Below are positions 52,843-61,861 of a stretch of DNA of 64,000 nt, piece after piece. Positions within the stretch are counted from its first letter, which is position 1, and every line of letters begins with the position of its first letter. Location of the stretch: NCBI RefSeq assembly GCF_963966145.1, contig NC_091046.1, positions 28,210,001 to 28,274,000 on the forward strand, in the 5' to 3' direction. The translations under genes were made by a program, and so were the position numbers. Under the pieces are notes generated by a model that saw nothing but the letters and a program-made list of their open reading frames with translations, was not told the DNA's origin and made no database searches. Origin of the DNA: Tenebrio molitor (taxonomy: Eukaryota > Arthropoda > Insecta > Coleoptera > Tenebrionidae).

Positions 52843-52979
52843 AGGTGCGACAACATAACTTCCTTTTTTGAAATGCGCGCTATTCAGACTGTAGGGGTCG
52901 TAATGGGGCGGGAGTGGTCTCATTCGGAAGCCGTGGTTTTAAAGATTTGTTTCCTATCCCTGTCAGCTGCCATCATGCG
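52843..52979 (+). repeat. 137-bp dispersed repeat (copy 2)
   Basis: Opposite orientation to 4624-4760. Runs straight into the DUF4817 N-terminus. Confidence 0.75.
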
Positions 52980-53385
52980 TTGGAAGAGTGGAAAGCCTGC
53001 GTTTGCCGTTGAGGTCTACTTTTCAAACTGATTTTCTGTGATCACAACCCTTCCGAAATCGCTTCAATGTTGGGTCGTGTCGCGAACCAGAAATCAATTG
53101 TCACATGGGTCACTACGTTCAGACCATGATTTCAGACAAACCGGGAGTGTGACAAGACGAAGAACTGGAGTCTCACCTCAATAAGGGGCAATTTGTAGTA
53201 GAGAGCCCGCTCGCCCGATTTGTCCCCTTGCAATTTTGTTTGTGTTTTTTTTTTGAAATCTCGCGTTTATATCAACCATCAAAGGACCCTACAAGGCCAA
53301 TATCCGTGCAGAAATTGCGAACATACCCGCTGCTATGTCATGGCTAACGCTAGAAATGGGCTTATTCACTTATTCAGTGTATCGC
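52975..53385 (+). pseudogene. DUF4817/mariner-like transposase, deletion derivative
   Basis: KPAFAVEVYFSN, a stop, FSVITTLPKSLQ, SHGSLRSDHDFRQTGSVTRR (52985-53180) is the N-terminal domain. RVYINHQRTLQ and NIRAEIANIPAAM (53265-53335) are the C-terminus. The catalytic core between is missing. Confidence 0.65.
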
Positions 53386-53753
53386 ACCTGTATAGGTATA
53401 ACTAATTATGCATTTAAATACGTCAACTGTCTGTAATTATTTAAATGCTACCCCAAGTAATGCTACGTCGCGGGGGAAGCTGTTTTAGGGTTGAACATTT
53501 ATTGCTGTGCGGCATACCTTACCTCGAAACTATCAAACAAGTGAACAGTGCATCCAAACCAACAAACCAGTGGAACAAAATGTTCATCGACAAAATGTTT
53601 CCAACAAACACGCATATGCTTAGTAATTCTCTTTCCAATTTTTAATTTAATTTTCCATATTTTCTTCCCGTCAGATGTTGACTGCATCCCAACCAAACTC
53701 ATTAAAATATTCAATCCGTTTATGGTGATTGGTAATTCTGGATTATTTTTATA
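53386..53753. other. unassigned; one 71-codon minus frame
   Basis: The frame 53499-53714 (GKKIWKIKLKIGKRITKHMR) is not recognised and may be a transposase scrap. Confidence 0.25.
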
Positions 53754-53919
53754 CAGTGAATTTTTTTATCAATGAACCATGGGGATTTAAATGGTATAAA
53801 GTATAAACTTTATTTCGCGTCAATGGTGTTTCTATTGCTAATTTCAAAATTATTTTTCGGACATGAAATAAAGTTTACACCATGTCAATCCCTATGGTTC
53901 ATTGATAAAAAATTCACTG
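53754..53919. mobile_element. 166-bp TA-MITE
   Basis: The ends CAGTGAATTTTTTTATCAAT and ATTGATAAAAAATTCACTG are inverted, with TA outside both. The inner part also pairs (TAAACTTTATTT). Confidence 0.9.
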
Positions 53920-53921
53920 TA

Positions 53922-54850
53922 TAGTTAGTTACAACTCGGGACACAGCAATTTGCTCTACTACTCATTATACTCTCACTTCTTGCAAATGAATTTACCGAA
54001 AAAACTTAATTTTTCAGTACTCTATCAATGAATTGTCGTAAATTCCTGGGAGTTAATCACATTTGCACATCACGTGACGTGAATACCAATAATCTCCTTC
54101 ATTTTGATTATTCATTTTATCTTAATAAAAAAGCTTCATTCAATTCAGCTAGACAGTTAACACAAAATTTTTTATTAATTCTGAGGCGGTACGAAGTTCG
54201 CTGGGTCAGCTATTATCTATTCATTTTGATTGTGACCACAACGAAAAACATAGTAGGCGCTGTTTAGCTGTGTGCTGCGTACGTTTTCCACTAAATTTTT
54301 GTGTGGTATGACGTGATGTGAAAATGTCACAATATTCAAAACTTGATAATGGTCGTAAAGCAATGATCTCAATCTATTTATCAATATTAATAACGGAAAT
54401 TAATATTCGTGGTAGGAGAAACTAAAAACGTCTGTCTGATGCTATGATCATATCTGTTGAAATGTGGGGTTATGTCAAGGTACACTGGTACAGATTCAGA
54501 TTACAGATCATTTAATGTCAAAACATCAAAATCACCTCATGCAATTCTCAATATAAATGAAGAATGAAGAAAATGGTCATTTGGCAGTAAGAGAAATGCG
54601 AAAAATACCTGGGGATTACTAAAAGTAATCAAACCTTTCAATTAATTGCATTGATTAGTAGAAATATTTTCAGATAAAAAAACATGAAGTTCAGAAAAAT
54701 GTTTTATAGGGGATGAAAAGGCAGAAGGCATCAAACTACAACACTAGTCAAAATGTACAGCAAAATAGCACAAACAGAGTTAACCGAACAATGAATTTAT
54801 ATACATCGAGAAACAAACATATTTGCAAAAAGGGTTTAGTACAGAATTTT
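53922..54850. other. no recognised feature
   Basis: Short unrelated frames only (for example 54028-54267). Confidence 0.4.
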
Positions 54851-54860
54851 TACCAAACAA

Positions 54861-56346
54861 TCACACTGAACATCCACACTCATCCTCATTATTATCATCG
54901 AAACTGAGTTCTGCATCTGATACAAAATCATCATCTTCTGAATCAGACTCATTCAATCTGATAATAATGGGAGGGATTTCTTGCACACTATAATTACCCA
55001 TTAATGCCAACCAGTCTTTGTCAATAATGTCTTCAACATGCTTTACATAGTGTTCCCAAAAACTGGGGCTACATTTAGATAGTGATTCAGGCCATAAATT
55101 TTCAATTTTGTTTTTGGATGAAGATTCTGAAGCAACTTTTGTATTGTAATATTGCTTACAAAATCCCCAAGCCAATTCAATTGCATTGTATTGGCAATGA
55201 TAAGGTGGTAGTCTCAATACAATGTGTCCATGTCTTTGTAATATGTCGTCAATTAGGTACCGTCTGTTGTTGTGGTTATTAAAAGGTTTAATCAGTTCGT
55301 ATAGTTGTTTCTTAGTCATAGTCCGGTCAAATGTCACGTTGTGGAGGGTCAGCCACTCCTGCATTTCACTTTTTTTATTTGAATAATTTGGAGCTTTGTC
55401 AATTCGCATGGAATGATAAGGAGCGTTGTCCATTATCACAACACTTTTTTTTTTCAAATTTTGATAGTGCAGGGAGTAGCTGATCCTCCACCCACGTTTT
55501 AAAAATGTCTCCTGTCATGGATTTGTGATAGTCACGGTCGTTATTTTTGGAATTTAATAGGTAACCACACTCTGGTAAAAATCCTGCACTAGACCCTGCA
55601 TGTAAAATAGTGAACCGTTTTCCCTCGGTTTTAACTACCGAGGGATTACTTTTAACATCCGTATCATGGACCCAACGACGAATAGCACTACCATTTTGAT
55701 AGATCCATGTTTCGTCTAAAAACACAAAGTTGTAGAGGTTTTCATTTTTCAGTTCTTTATAACGCCGCAAAAACTTAATTTTGGCTACAATCACATATCT
55801 TTTTTCGCACAAAATTTTGCGACCATTCACTATTTTGTGTTTGTAGCCCATACTTTTAAGAATCTTCCAAAGAGTTGTTCTTCCACCTTTGTATTCTGAA
55901 TCGGCCTTGACATACTCCAACAAAGAATCTAACGTAAAGTACTCGTTTTAGCTATTTAACTCCCAAATATGTTTTTGCAAATCCTTGCGGAAACAATAAT
56001 TTTCAAAAACATCAGTAGGCTCTCGATGACCAACTCGCGAAGTTGTTAAATTTTCTGCACCCTCTTTCAGAATTTTGAACACTTCACCTTTAGAAACCTA
56101 CATAAAAAAAACATTGTTAGGTACGTATATCGTGAAAGAACTTGGGGAACCTATGATATCTGTAAGGTAGCAATACCAACAGTGTACACAGTTTATTATC
56201 GAATGGGTAATATTTACCGAAAAAATTTGATCGACTTTATTGGCGATGGTTGTCTTTGTCAGTTGTTTTCCGTTGGCTTCAATAAATGTCTGGAAACAAG
56301 TCAATATTGACCTTTTGATCTCAACTTTGAGAAGACGACGTGGCAT
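54861..56346 (-). pseudogene. long-spacing DDE transposase (copy 3), two exons, near intact
   Basis: Exon 1: 56346 to about 56220 (MPRRLLKVEIKRSILTCFQT, ending DQIFS), then a GTAAATATT...TTATGTAG intron of about 120 bp. Exon 2: SKGEVFKILKEGAENL, one stop (WELNS, stop, NEYFTLDS), GGRTTLWKILKSMGYKHKI, FVFLDETWIYQNGSA (first D), TWVEDQLLPALSKF, a one-base slip in an A-run (about 55444-55453), SVVIMDNAPYHSMRI (second D), RLPPYHCQYNAIELAW (E). There are 83 residues between the second D and the E. The tail is IPPIIIRLNESDSEDDDF. Only two lesions separate it from an open gene. Confidence 0.85.
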
Positions 56347-56639
56347 TTTCTTTTTGAAATCAAAAATTTCGTTCCAAAACTCAAATTTATATGCGCACGC
56401 AGTGTACGTCGAAAAACGTTTGCGCGAGTTGTTCTGTCAACGACAAATTGGCGCCTTCCAGAGTTGCCACCTGCGGCTGGATTTAGTGTTATCTAAAATT
56501 CCCTATAAATAACCTAGCAACTGAAAAGTTACTAGGGACTGGTCACAATCAAAACGAATAGATTATAGTTACCAATATTTGTCCCACCATCACATTGAAC
56601 TCCTAATATCTGTGTATTTGACAGTTTATCTTAGCGTGT
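56347..56639. other. likely 5' end region of copy 3
   Basis: Non-coding and GC-richer near 56395-56480; no terminal repeat could be defined. Confidence 0.3.
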
Positions 56640-56780
56640 TGCACTGCGAAAAAATCATAAAAGAAGACTGGGTAAAATTTATGGGGCACACTTCTGTGAA
56701 CAACATTTCACCTATATTATTTCCTTGGCCGACGAAACAGATTCAGAAAGTGATTCTTCGCCTGAATTTTGACATTGAGA
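56640..56780 (+). pseudogene. long-spacing DDE transposase (copy 4), C-terminal end
   Basis: The plus strand reads LHCEKIIKEDWVKFMGHTSV and NNISPI, then in a shifted frame SLADETDSESDSSPEF and a stop. It matches the C-termini of copies 2, 3 and 5 (DW..LMGxYS.x.IPPIII). Confidence 0.7.
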
Positions 56781-56827
56781 ATTCAAATAAAAATCAAATA
56801 GACTTTAACTGGAAACAAAATTAACAT

Positions 56828-57777
56828 TTAAACTACTTCAATGAATATTCTTTCAGTTGTCTCATCACTCTCTGAATCTAATGGACTTTGATCTGAGTGG
56901 AGATCATCGTATTTTTGACGTTTTTCGTTGGAGTGCGACACAACGCTGATGTCTGAATCTGAATCCTCTGATGATTCTGCCAAATTTATGATGATTGGTG
57001 GCATATCTTTTATCGGAAGATTACCCATCATTTTATTCCAATAATTTTTAATCAGGTTCTCGCAATGTCGAACACTGTTTGCCCACGTCTCAGGTATATA
57101 GTTTGCTAACGCTTCTTGTCACAATCTGGACACCCAATTTTTGCAAGCAGATTGCGATCTAATGTTTTTATTAACCCCCATATCATTTCGATAGGATTGT
57201 ATTGACAATGGTATGGGGGTAGACGTAAGACGTCATGACCTTTTTTAGCTAAAATCTCGTCGATGACATACTTCTTTGTAATCTTAGCGGCATCGAGGTG
57301 TGGTTTTATTATATTCCAAATATTCTTTTTTGTCATTGTCTCGTCGTATTCAATGTTTTGTTTTGTTAGCCACTCCTGTAGTTGACCGTTTGTAGATTTC
57401 AATGTGGGTAATTTATCTCCAACCATGGAATGGTATGGAGCGGTATCCATAATAATGACAACTTTCCTATCTGTCTTGTTTAAGACAGGGATTAGTTGTT
57501 GTTCAACCCAAGTCTGGAATAATTGACCGTACATCGTGCGATGGTAATCCCGGTGTTCTATGTTGCTGTCTAAAAGATAACTATACCCTTCGAGGAAGCT
57601 ACCTTTATGACTGCCGTGGAGAACTGTAAATCTTTTTCCTTCCGTTGGTATTTTGGAAGGATTTGCCTTTTTGTCATCATCATGACCCCATAAACGGACC
57701 TGACTTCCGTTTTGATATATCCATGTTTCCTCAAGATATATAAAATTGGCTTTTTCTAATTCCGTTGTAAAATGTCG
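56828..57777 (-). pseudogene. long-spacing DDE transposase (copy 5)
   Basis: From about 57777 one frame runs to 57106: ANFIYLEETWIYQNGSQVRL, KRFTVLHGSHKGSFLEGYSY, YGQLFQTWVEQQLIPVLNK, KVVIIMDTAPYHS (second D), RLPPYHCQYNPIEMIWGLIK (E). In the first block the usual L-D-E is L-E-E, so the first catalytic Asp is Glu. There are 85 residues between D and E. After a frameshift the tail is MGNLPIKDMPPIIINLAESS. The N-terminus is replaced by copy F terminal sequence. Confidence 0.82.
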
Positions 57778-57779
57778 AA

Positions 57780-57911
57780 TTTTATGTTGTCGATTTGAAT
57801 GTCAAAATGACGTTCTTTTTTGCACTAATGCGTTTTGATTGTCACTTTTTTGCATTAATGCGAAAAAAATGTGACAAATTCAATTAAGAATAATTAAGTG
57901 GATGATTTATT
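57780..57911 (-). repeat. probable terminal region of recombinase copy F
   Basis: Contains two direct copies of TTTTTTGCACTAATGCG or TTTTTTGCATTAATGCG (about 57819 and 57850). It lies where copy F would continue if the Tc1 (57915-61077) were removed; the joined frame then reads NCTVNINHPLNYS and a stop. Confidence 0.5.
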
Positions 57912-58162
57912 ATATAAACTAATCAAAATAATTAAGGGGTCAACTTTTATTTAGGCTGTAAATTTTAAACGAAATGGGCAAAAATGTTGGGTGGCTGGTT
58001 AGTTGTTGCTATGACAATCTTTTGTTAATCAGGAAAACTTAAATTGTCAAAAAAGCTTTACTTTCTAAAAAATTCCAATTAGAGTCATTTCGTTGCAAAA
58101 ACAAAGTGATAATTGTGAATCGAGTGATTTTATTTTTACTGTTCCGAAAACGTTCTGAAGAG

Positions 58163-59218
58163 ATGGAACGCAATGGAGGGGTCCATCAAGGTGGACGAAG
58201 ACAACTAACGTCAGTAGAAGTTTCTCGAGCTGTTACTCTTCTAGAAGAAAACAAAACACAGCGATATGTTGCGGAACAGCTGGGAGTAAGGCAATCCGTC
58301 ATATGGAGGCTTTGGAGACGGTTCCAAAACACTGGAAGCGTTACTCGTCTTCCTGGACAAGGTCGCCACAGAGCAACGACGCTGCTTGATGACCGTTTTT
58401 TGCGTTTACAAGCTCTTCGGAAACGTACAAACACAGCACGCACTTTACAAAATGATCTTTTACGTACCAGAGGTGTACAAATTTCTGACCAGACCGTAAG
58501 AAATCGACTACGAGAAGCAGGCCTGAGATCCACACGTCCAGCGAAAGTAATGCGTTTGACGAGAAATCAGCGGCAAGCGCGAATGCACTTCGCCCAAGAA
58601 CATCATAATTGGCAAATTCGTCACTGGAGAAGGATTATGTTCACTGACGAGTCTAGATTTGCTCTGTGTTCGAATGATGGACGAGTCCGAGTATGGCGAC
58701 GCGCAGGAGAACGATTTTTGCCCAGTACAGTCCAAGAAGTAGTCCCGTTTGGCAATGGTTCCGTCATGGTGTGGGGCGGTATTTCAATCGACGATAAAAG
58801 TGATCTCGTCGTCATAAGAAATGGTGCTTTGAATGCACGGCGTTACATTGACGAGGTGCTGCAGACCCAGATACAACCTCGTGCACATGCTGGCGGTGAG
58901 AACTTTGTCTTAATGCAAGACAATGCCCGGCCACACGTAGCGAGAATTGTTACTGATTACCTTCAGGAACAGAACATCGCCATAATGCAGTGGCCAGCGT
59001 GCAGCCCCGACATGAATCCCATCGAGCACCTTTGGGACGAACTGGGCAGACGAATTAGAAACCGTCAAAACGCACCAATCACACTGCTGGAATTGGAAAA
59101 TGCTCTTTTAGAAGAGTGGAGACAAATCCACCAGGAAAACATCCGCAGACTTATCCGCAGTATGCCAAGACGCTGTGCGGCTTTAATTCAAGCAAGAGGG
59201 GGTCCAACCAAGTACTGA
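58163..59218 (+). CDS. Tc1-family transposase, intact, all catalytic residues present
   Basis: 351 codons from ATG 58163, chosen over the in-frame ATG at 58106 because relatives begin close to the paired-type domain. Domains: VEVSRAVTLLEENKTQRYVA and HTH LGVRQSVIWRLWRRFQNTG (residues 17-55), GQGRHRATT (AT-hook-like linker), second HTH (about 75-110), then DDE: IMFTDESRFALC, GSVMVWGGISID, VLMQDNARPHVAR, MNPIEHLWDELG. There are 34 residues between the second D and the E. The C-terminus RSMPRRCAALIQARGGPTKY is complete. It has no stops or frameshifts and is the best candidate for an active enzyme in the window. Confidence 0.95.
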   Translation: MERNGGVHQGGRRQLTSVEVSRAVTLLEENKTQRYVAEQLGVRQSVIWRLWRRFQNTGSVTRLPGQGRHRATTLLDDRFLRLQALRKRTNTARTLQNDLLRTRGVQISDQTVRNRLREAGLRSTRPAKVMRLTRNQRQARMHFAQEHHNWQIRHWRRIMFTDESRFALCSNDGRVRVWRRAGERFLPSTVQEVVPFGNGSVMVWGGISIDDKSDLVVIRNGALNARRYIDEVLQTQIQPRAHAGGENFVLMQDNARPHVARIVTDYLQEQNIAIMQWPACSPDMNPIEHLWDELGRRIRNRQNAPITLLELENALLEEWRQIHQENIRRLIRSMPRRCAALIQARGGPTKY

Positions 59219-59274
59219 AAAGTCAAAACCGAAAAAATAAACACGAAATGGCATCAATAGTTATTTGTATAGCA

Positions 59275-59380
59275 AGGCTGCGAAATCCTACTTTGACGAA
59301 CCGAGAGAAAAATGGTCGTTAAGGCCGCTTTGCGGCCGAGACAAGACAATCTCGAGGTCGTCAAAGGATTTCGTAGCCGA
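59275..59380. repeat. two-stem hairpin upstream of recombinase copy E1
   Basis: GGCTGCGAAATCC (59276-59288) pairs with GGATTTCGTAGCC, and CTTTGACGA with TCGTCAAAG. The inner GGCCGC/GCGGCC stem has a TTT loop. Confidence 0.82.
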
Positions 59381-59523
59381 GGTGTACACAACATTTTGTG
59401 TGCAACCCGAAAATTTGTAGTTATAAAATGAACAAGTAAAATTTCCTTCACTGTCAATAAAAATAAAGTCGGCCTACATGTCGCCATGTCGCTATGGAAA
59501 CGACATAAATAAAACAATTCATT

Positions 59524-60155
59524 TTGAGAAAAATTGGAAAAATGTCGCAAAAAAATTACAACGTTTTTGTTCCGTCTACTTCTCCAGATTGTGCAGTGTC
59601 CAATTTAATACCAGAAAAGTCCAAACGGCAGTACGATAAGTGTTACAATGACTTTAAAGAGCGGTGTAATAAAAATAATGTGAAAACGGTGTCGGAGAAT
59701 GTTGTTTTGGCTTATTTAATGGAAAAATCAAAAACTGTGAAAAGTTCAACTTTATGGAGTACATATTCAATGTTGAAGCTCACGCTGAACATACGGGATG
59801 GCATTGGTGTTACGAAGTTTCTGAAATTGGTACCTTTTTTGAAAAAAAGTCAGTTGGTTATCAGGTGAAAAAGTGTAAGGTATTGACACGAGACCAGATC
59901 AATTTGCTGTATAATCTGCCCTTTTTTTAGGTCATTTTAATCATGGGAATATTAGGAGCCATGCGAAGAGACGATGACGAATTAACCAAAATGTCTATCG
60001 ATGACATCAAGGATGAACATTCTGTATTAATAGTGGCCGTTCCTGACACAAAAACTGACATAAAACGAACTTTTACTGTCACCAATCCAGAATTTGTAAG
60101 ATTATACCGCAAATATGCAGCTCTTGTTCCGTGTACTCATCCAGAGTTAAAAAAA
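59524..60155 (+). pseudogene. Crypton-like tyrosine recombinase, copy E1
   Basis: Exon 1: PDCAVSNLIPEKSKRQYDKC, NNVKTVSENVVLAYLMEKSK, STLWSTYSMLKLTLNIRDGI. A slip in an A-run (about 59841-59847) leads to KSVGYQVKKCKVLTRDQINL. A TTTTTTTAG acceptor without a clear donor precedes GILGAMRRDDDELTKMSIDD (arginine box with one extra residue) and VPDTKTDIKRTFTV. It then runs directly into copy E2 at a shared ATTGTGCAGTGTC. The catalytic C-terminus is missing. Confidence 0.82.
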
Positions 60156-60715
60156 GATTATAAATTGTGCAGTGTCGCATTTGAAACCTGAAAAATCGAA
60201 ACAGCAATATAAAAAATGTTACAGTGACTTTGAGACTGATGTAACAAGAAGAATGTGAAAACCCTGTCGGATAATGTTGCATTGGCTTACCTATTTACTG
60301 GAATTTATTTATTGTGACAGGTAAACGTTAAATTCTGTTATAAGTTTTAGGTTATTTTAATCGTGGAAATATCAGATGCCGTGCGAAGAGACAAATAAAC
60401 CAAAATGTCTGTTGATGCCATTCATGATTCAGGATATGTTACTTCTTACTAGTTACTAGATATTTCCCTTTTTGACCGGTGGAAAATTAACCTAATTCAT
60501 ACGTGTCTGTTCTAGATCGATCTTTTTTACCGACTCGTCAATACGTCAATCATCGAATCATCAGGCGACCACTCCATTTGAAATTGGCGGGAACTTCAAA
60601 CTGGATGAAAATTCTGTACTAATAGCGGCCGTTCCTGACACAAAAACTGGCATAAATCAAACTTTAACTGTACCCAATCCAGATTTTGTAAGATCACACC
60701 GCAAATATAGAGATA
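60155..60715 (+). pseudogene. Crypton-like tyrosine recombinase, copy E2 (tandem)
   Basis: Repeats the same segment as E1: NCAVSHLKPEKSKQQYKKCY; acceptor and VILIVEISDAVRRDK; then, after about 165 bp of other sequence (60435-60600), DENSVLIAAVPDTKTGINQT. It is more decayed than E1. No HxxR or tyrosine region follows. Confidence 0.75.
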
Positions 60716-60761
60716 GATATGTTGTAATTGTGATAATAAATAAATATTGAAATGACTTTTA

Positions 60762-60866
60762 CTTTTACGGCCGTCGTCAAGGCAACGGCTGCGAAATTCA
60801 ATTTCGCGGCCTGCTCTAGGCACGCGAAGTGCTCATTTCGCGTACGGTTGCACACAAAAACAATTA
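60762..60866. repeat. hairpin downstream of copy E2
   Basis: GGCTGCGAAATT pairs with AATTTCGCGGCC (60782-60806), and CGCGAAGTG is followed by CATTTCGCG. GGTTGCACACAAA at 60847-60859 is the complement of TTTGTGTGCAACC at 59395-59407, so the hairpin pair encloses E1/E2. Confidence 0.7.
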
Positions 60867-61060
60867 TGCCAATTCAGCATTATTTGTTAATTTTTGGAGT
60901 TATTTTTAATTATCTGCAATTTGTTAGAAACTGTTGGTACCACTGTAAAACTGTTTTAGGCTTTTGATCATAAATGTTCCTTCTTTTCGAATTTATCATT
61001 TTTATTAAATTCAAGATTAATATGAAATATATATTGCCTTTCAAAAGTTTGACCCTTTAA

Positions 61061-61816
61061 TTATTTTGAGTAGTTTATATTTACAGTACAATTATGTAAA
61101 TGTGAAATATGGAAACCTTCTGTTAATGATGATGACAAGTTAAGTTCGTCTGAAATTTGATTGTTTGACGATACAGCAGACATCTCATGATAACTATCAA
61201 CCGATAAGTAATTATTTTTCTCTGGGATTTGACCACTTGAAGACGTAGCATCATGTGTTTTCAATTTTTTGAAAGATAAGGCTTTACTGGTAGTGTTGTC
61301 TTTGCTTAAAATCATTTGAGCGATCTTCTTCTTATTTTGTATTGATGCGTCAACGTAACCCTCGGCAACATTGGTCGATTTCCAGCCCCCAAGACGTTTC
61401 AAAATCGACGTATCTGCTCCGGATTCAGCTAATAATGTAGCCGAACTACGGCGGAAAGCGTGACCGGTGTATTCTTCGGGATTCTTCAAACCAAGGAAAG
61501 TGGCTATTTGTTTTGGAGCGCCGCCAATAGTATTTATTCCAACAGGGTGGGCAATGCATTTTCCAAGTCTATAACCAACAAAAAATCTCTGGTGCCGTGT
61601 ATTTTTAGATCGCAATGAAGAATATCTTCGAAAGACTTCTAATAAATTTAATCCACTAACATTTCCCGGAGTTATGGTAAATTCTCGTGGTACTTTTGTT
61701 TTAGTTTCAAGGATCTGAATCTTCAGGAGTTCTCCCATATCTTCTATGTCTTTTATAGACAACTGAAGTAGTTCTTGCCTACCGCAGGCTCCTGATATAC
61801 CGACAATTAGTAAAAC
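61061..61816 (-). pseudogene. Crypton-like tyrosine recombinase, copy F (catalytic half)
   Basis: Begins at a CAG acceptor (61817-61819): VLLIVGISGACGRQELLQLS, VLETKTKVP-type strand (ETKTKVPREFTI), RRYSSLRSKNTRHQRFFVGY, EYTGHAFRRSSATLLAESGA (HxxR), ILKRLGGWKSTNVAEGYVDA (tyrosine). Where A, B and E have R at the first catalytic position (GACR/GSCR), this copy has G. No HAFR/R intron is present, unlike copy B. Upstream exons are absent; sequence turns into BEL at about 61862. Confidence 0.88.
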
Positions 61817-61861
61817 CTGAAAAAGATGATTATTTTGTAATGTAATTCTTCTCTAATAATT

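Larger units (their letters stand above)
57915..61077 (+). mobile_element. Tc1-like element carrying recombinase copies E1/E2
   Basis: The ends TAAACTAATCAAAATAATTA (57915-57934) and TAATTATTTTGAGTAGTTTA (61058-61077) are inverted with one mismatch. The symmetry continues as GGGTCAA and CTTTT. TA lies outside both ends. The transposase is intact; the recombinase pair and its hairpins lie in the 3' part. Confidence 0.72.
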
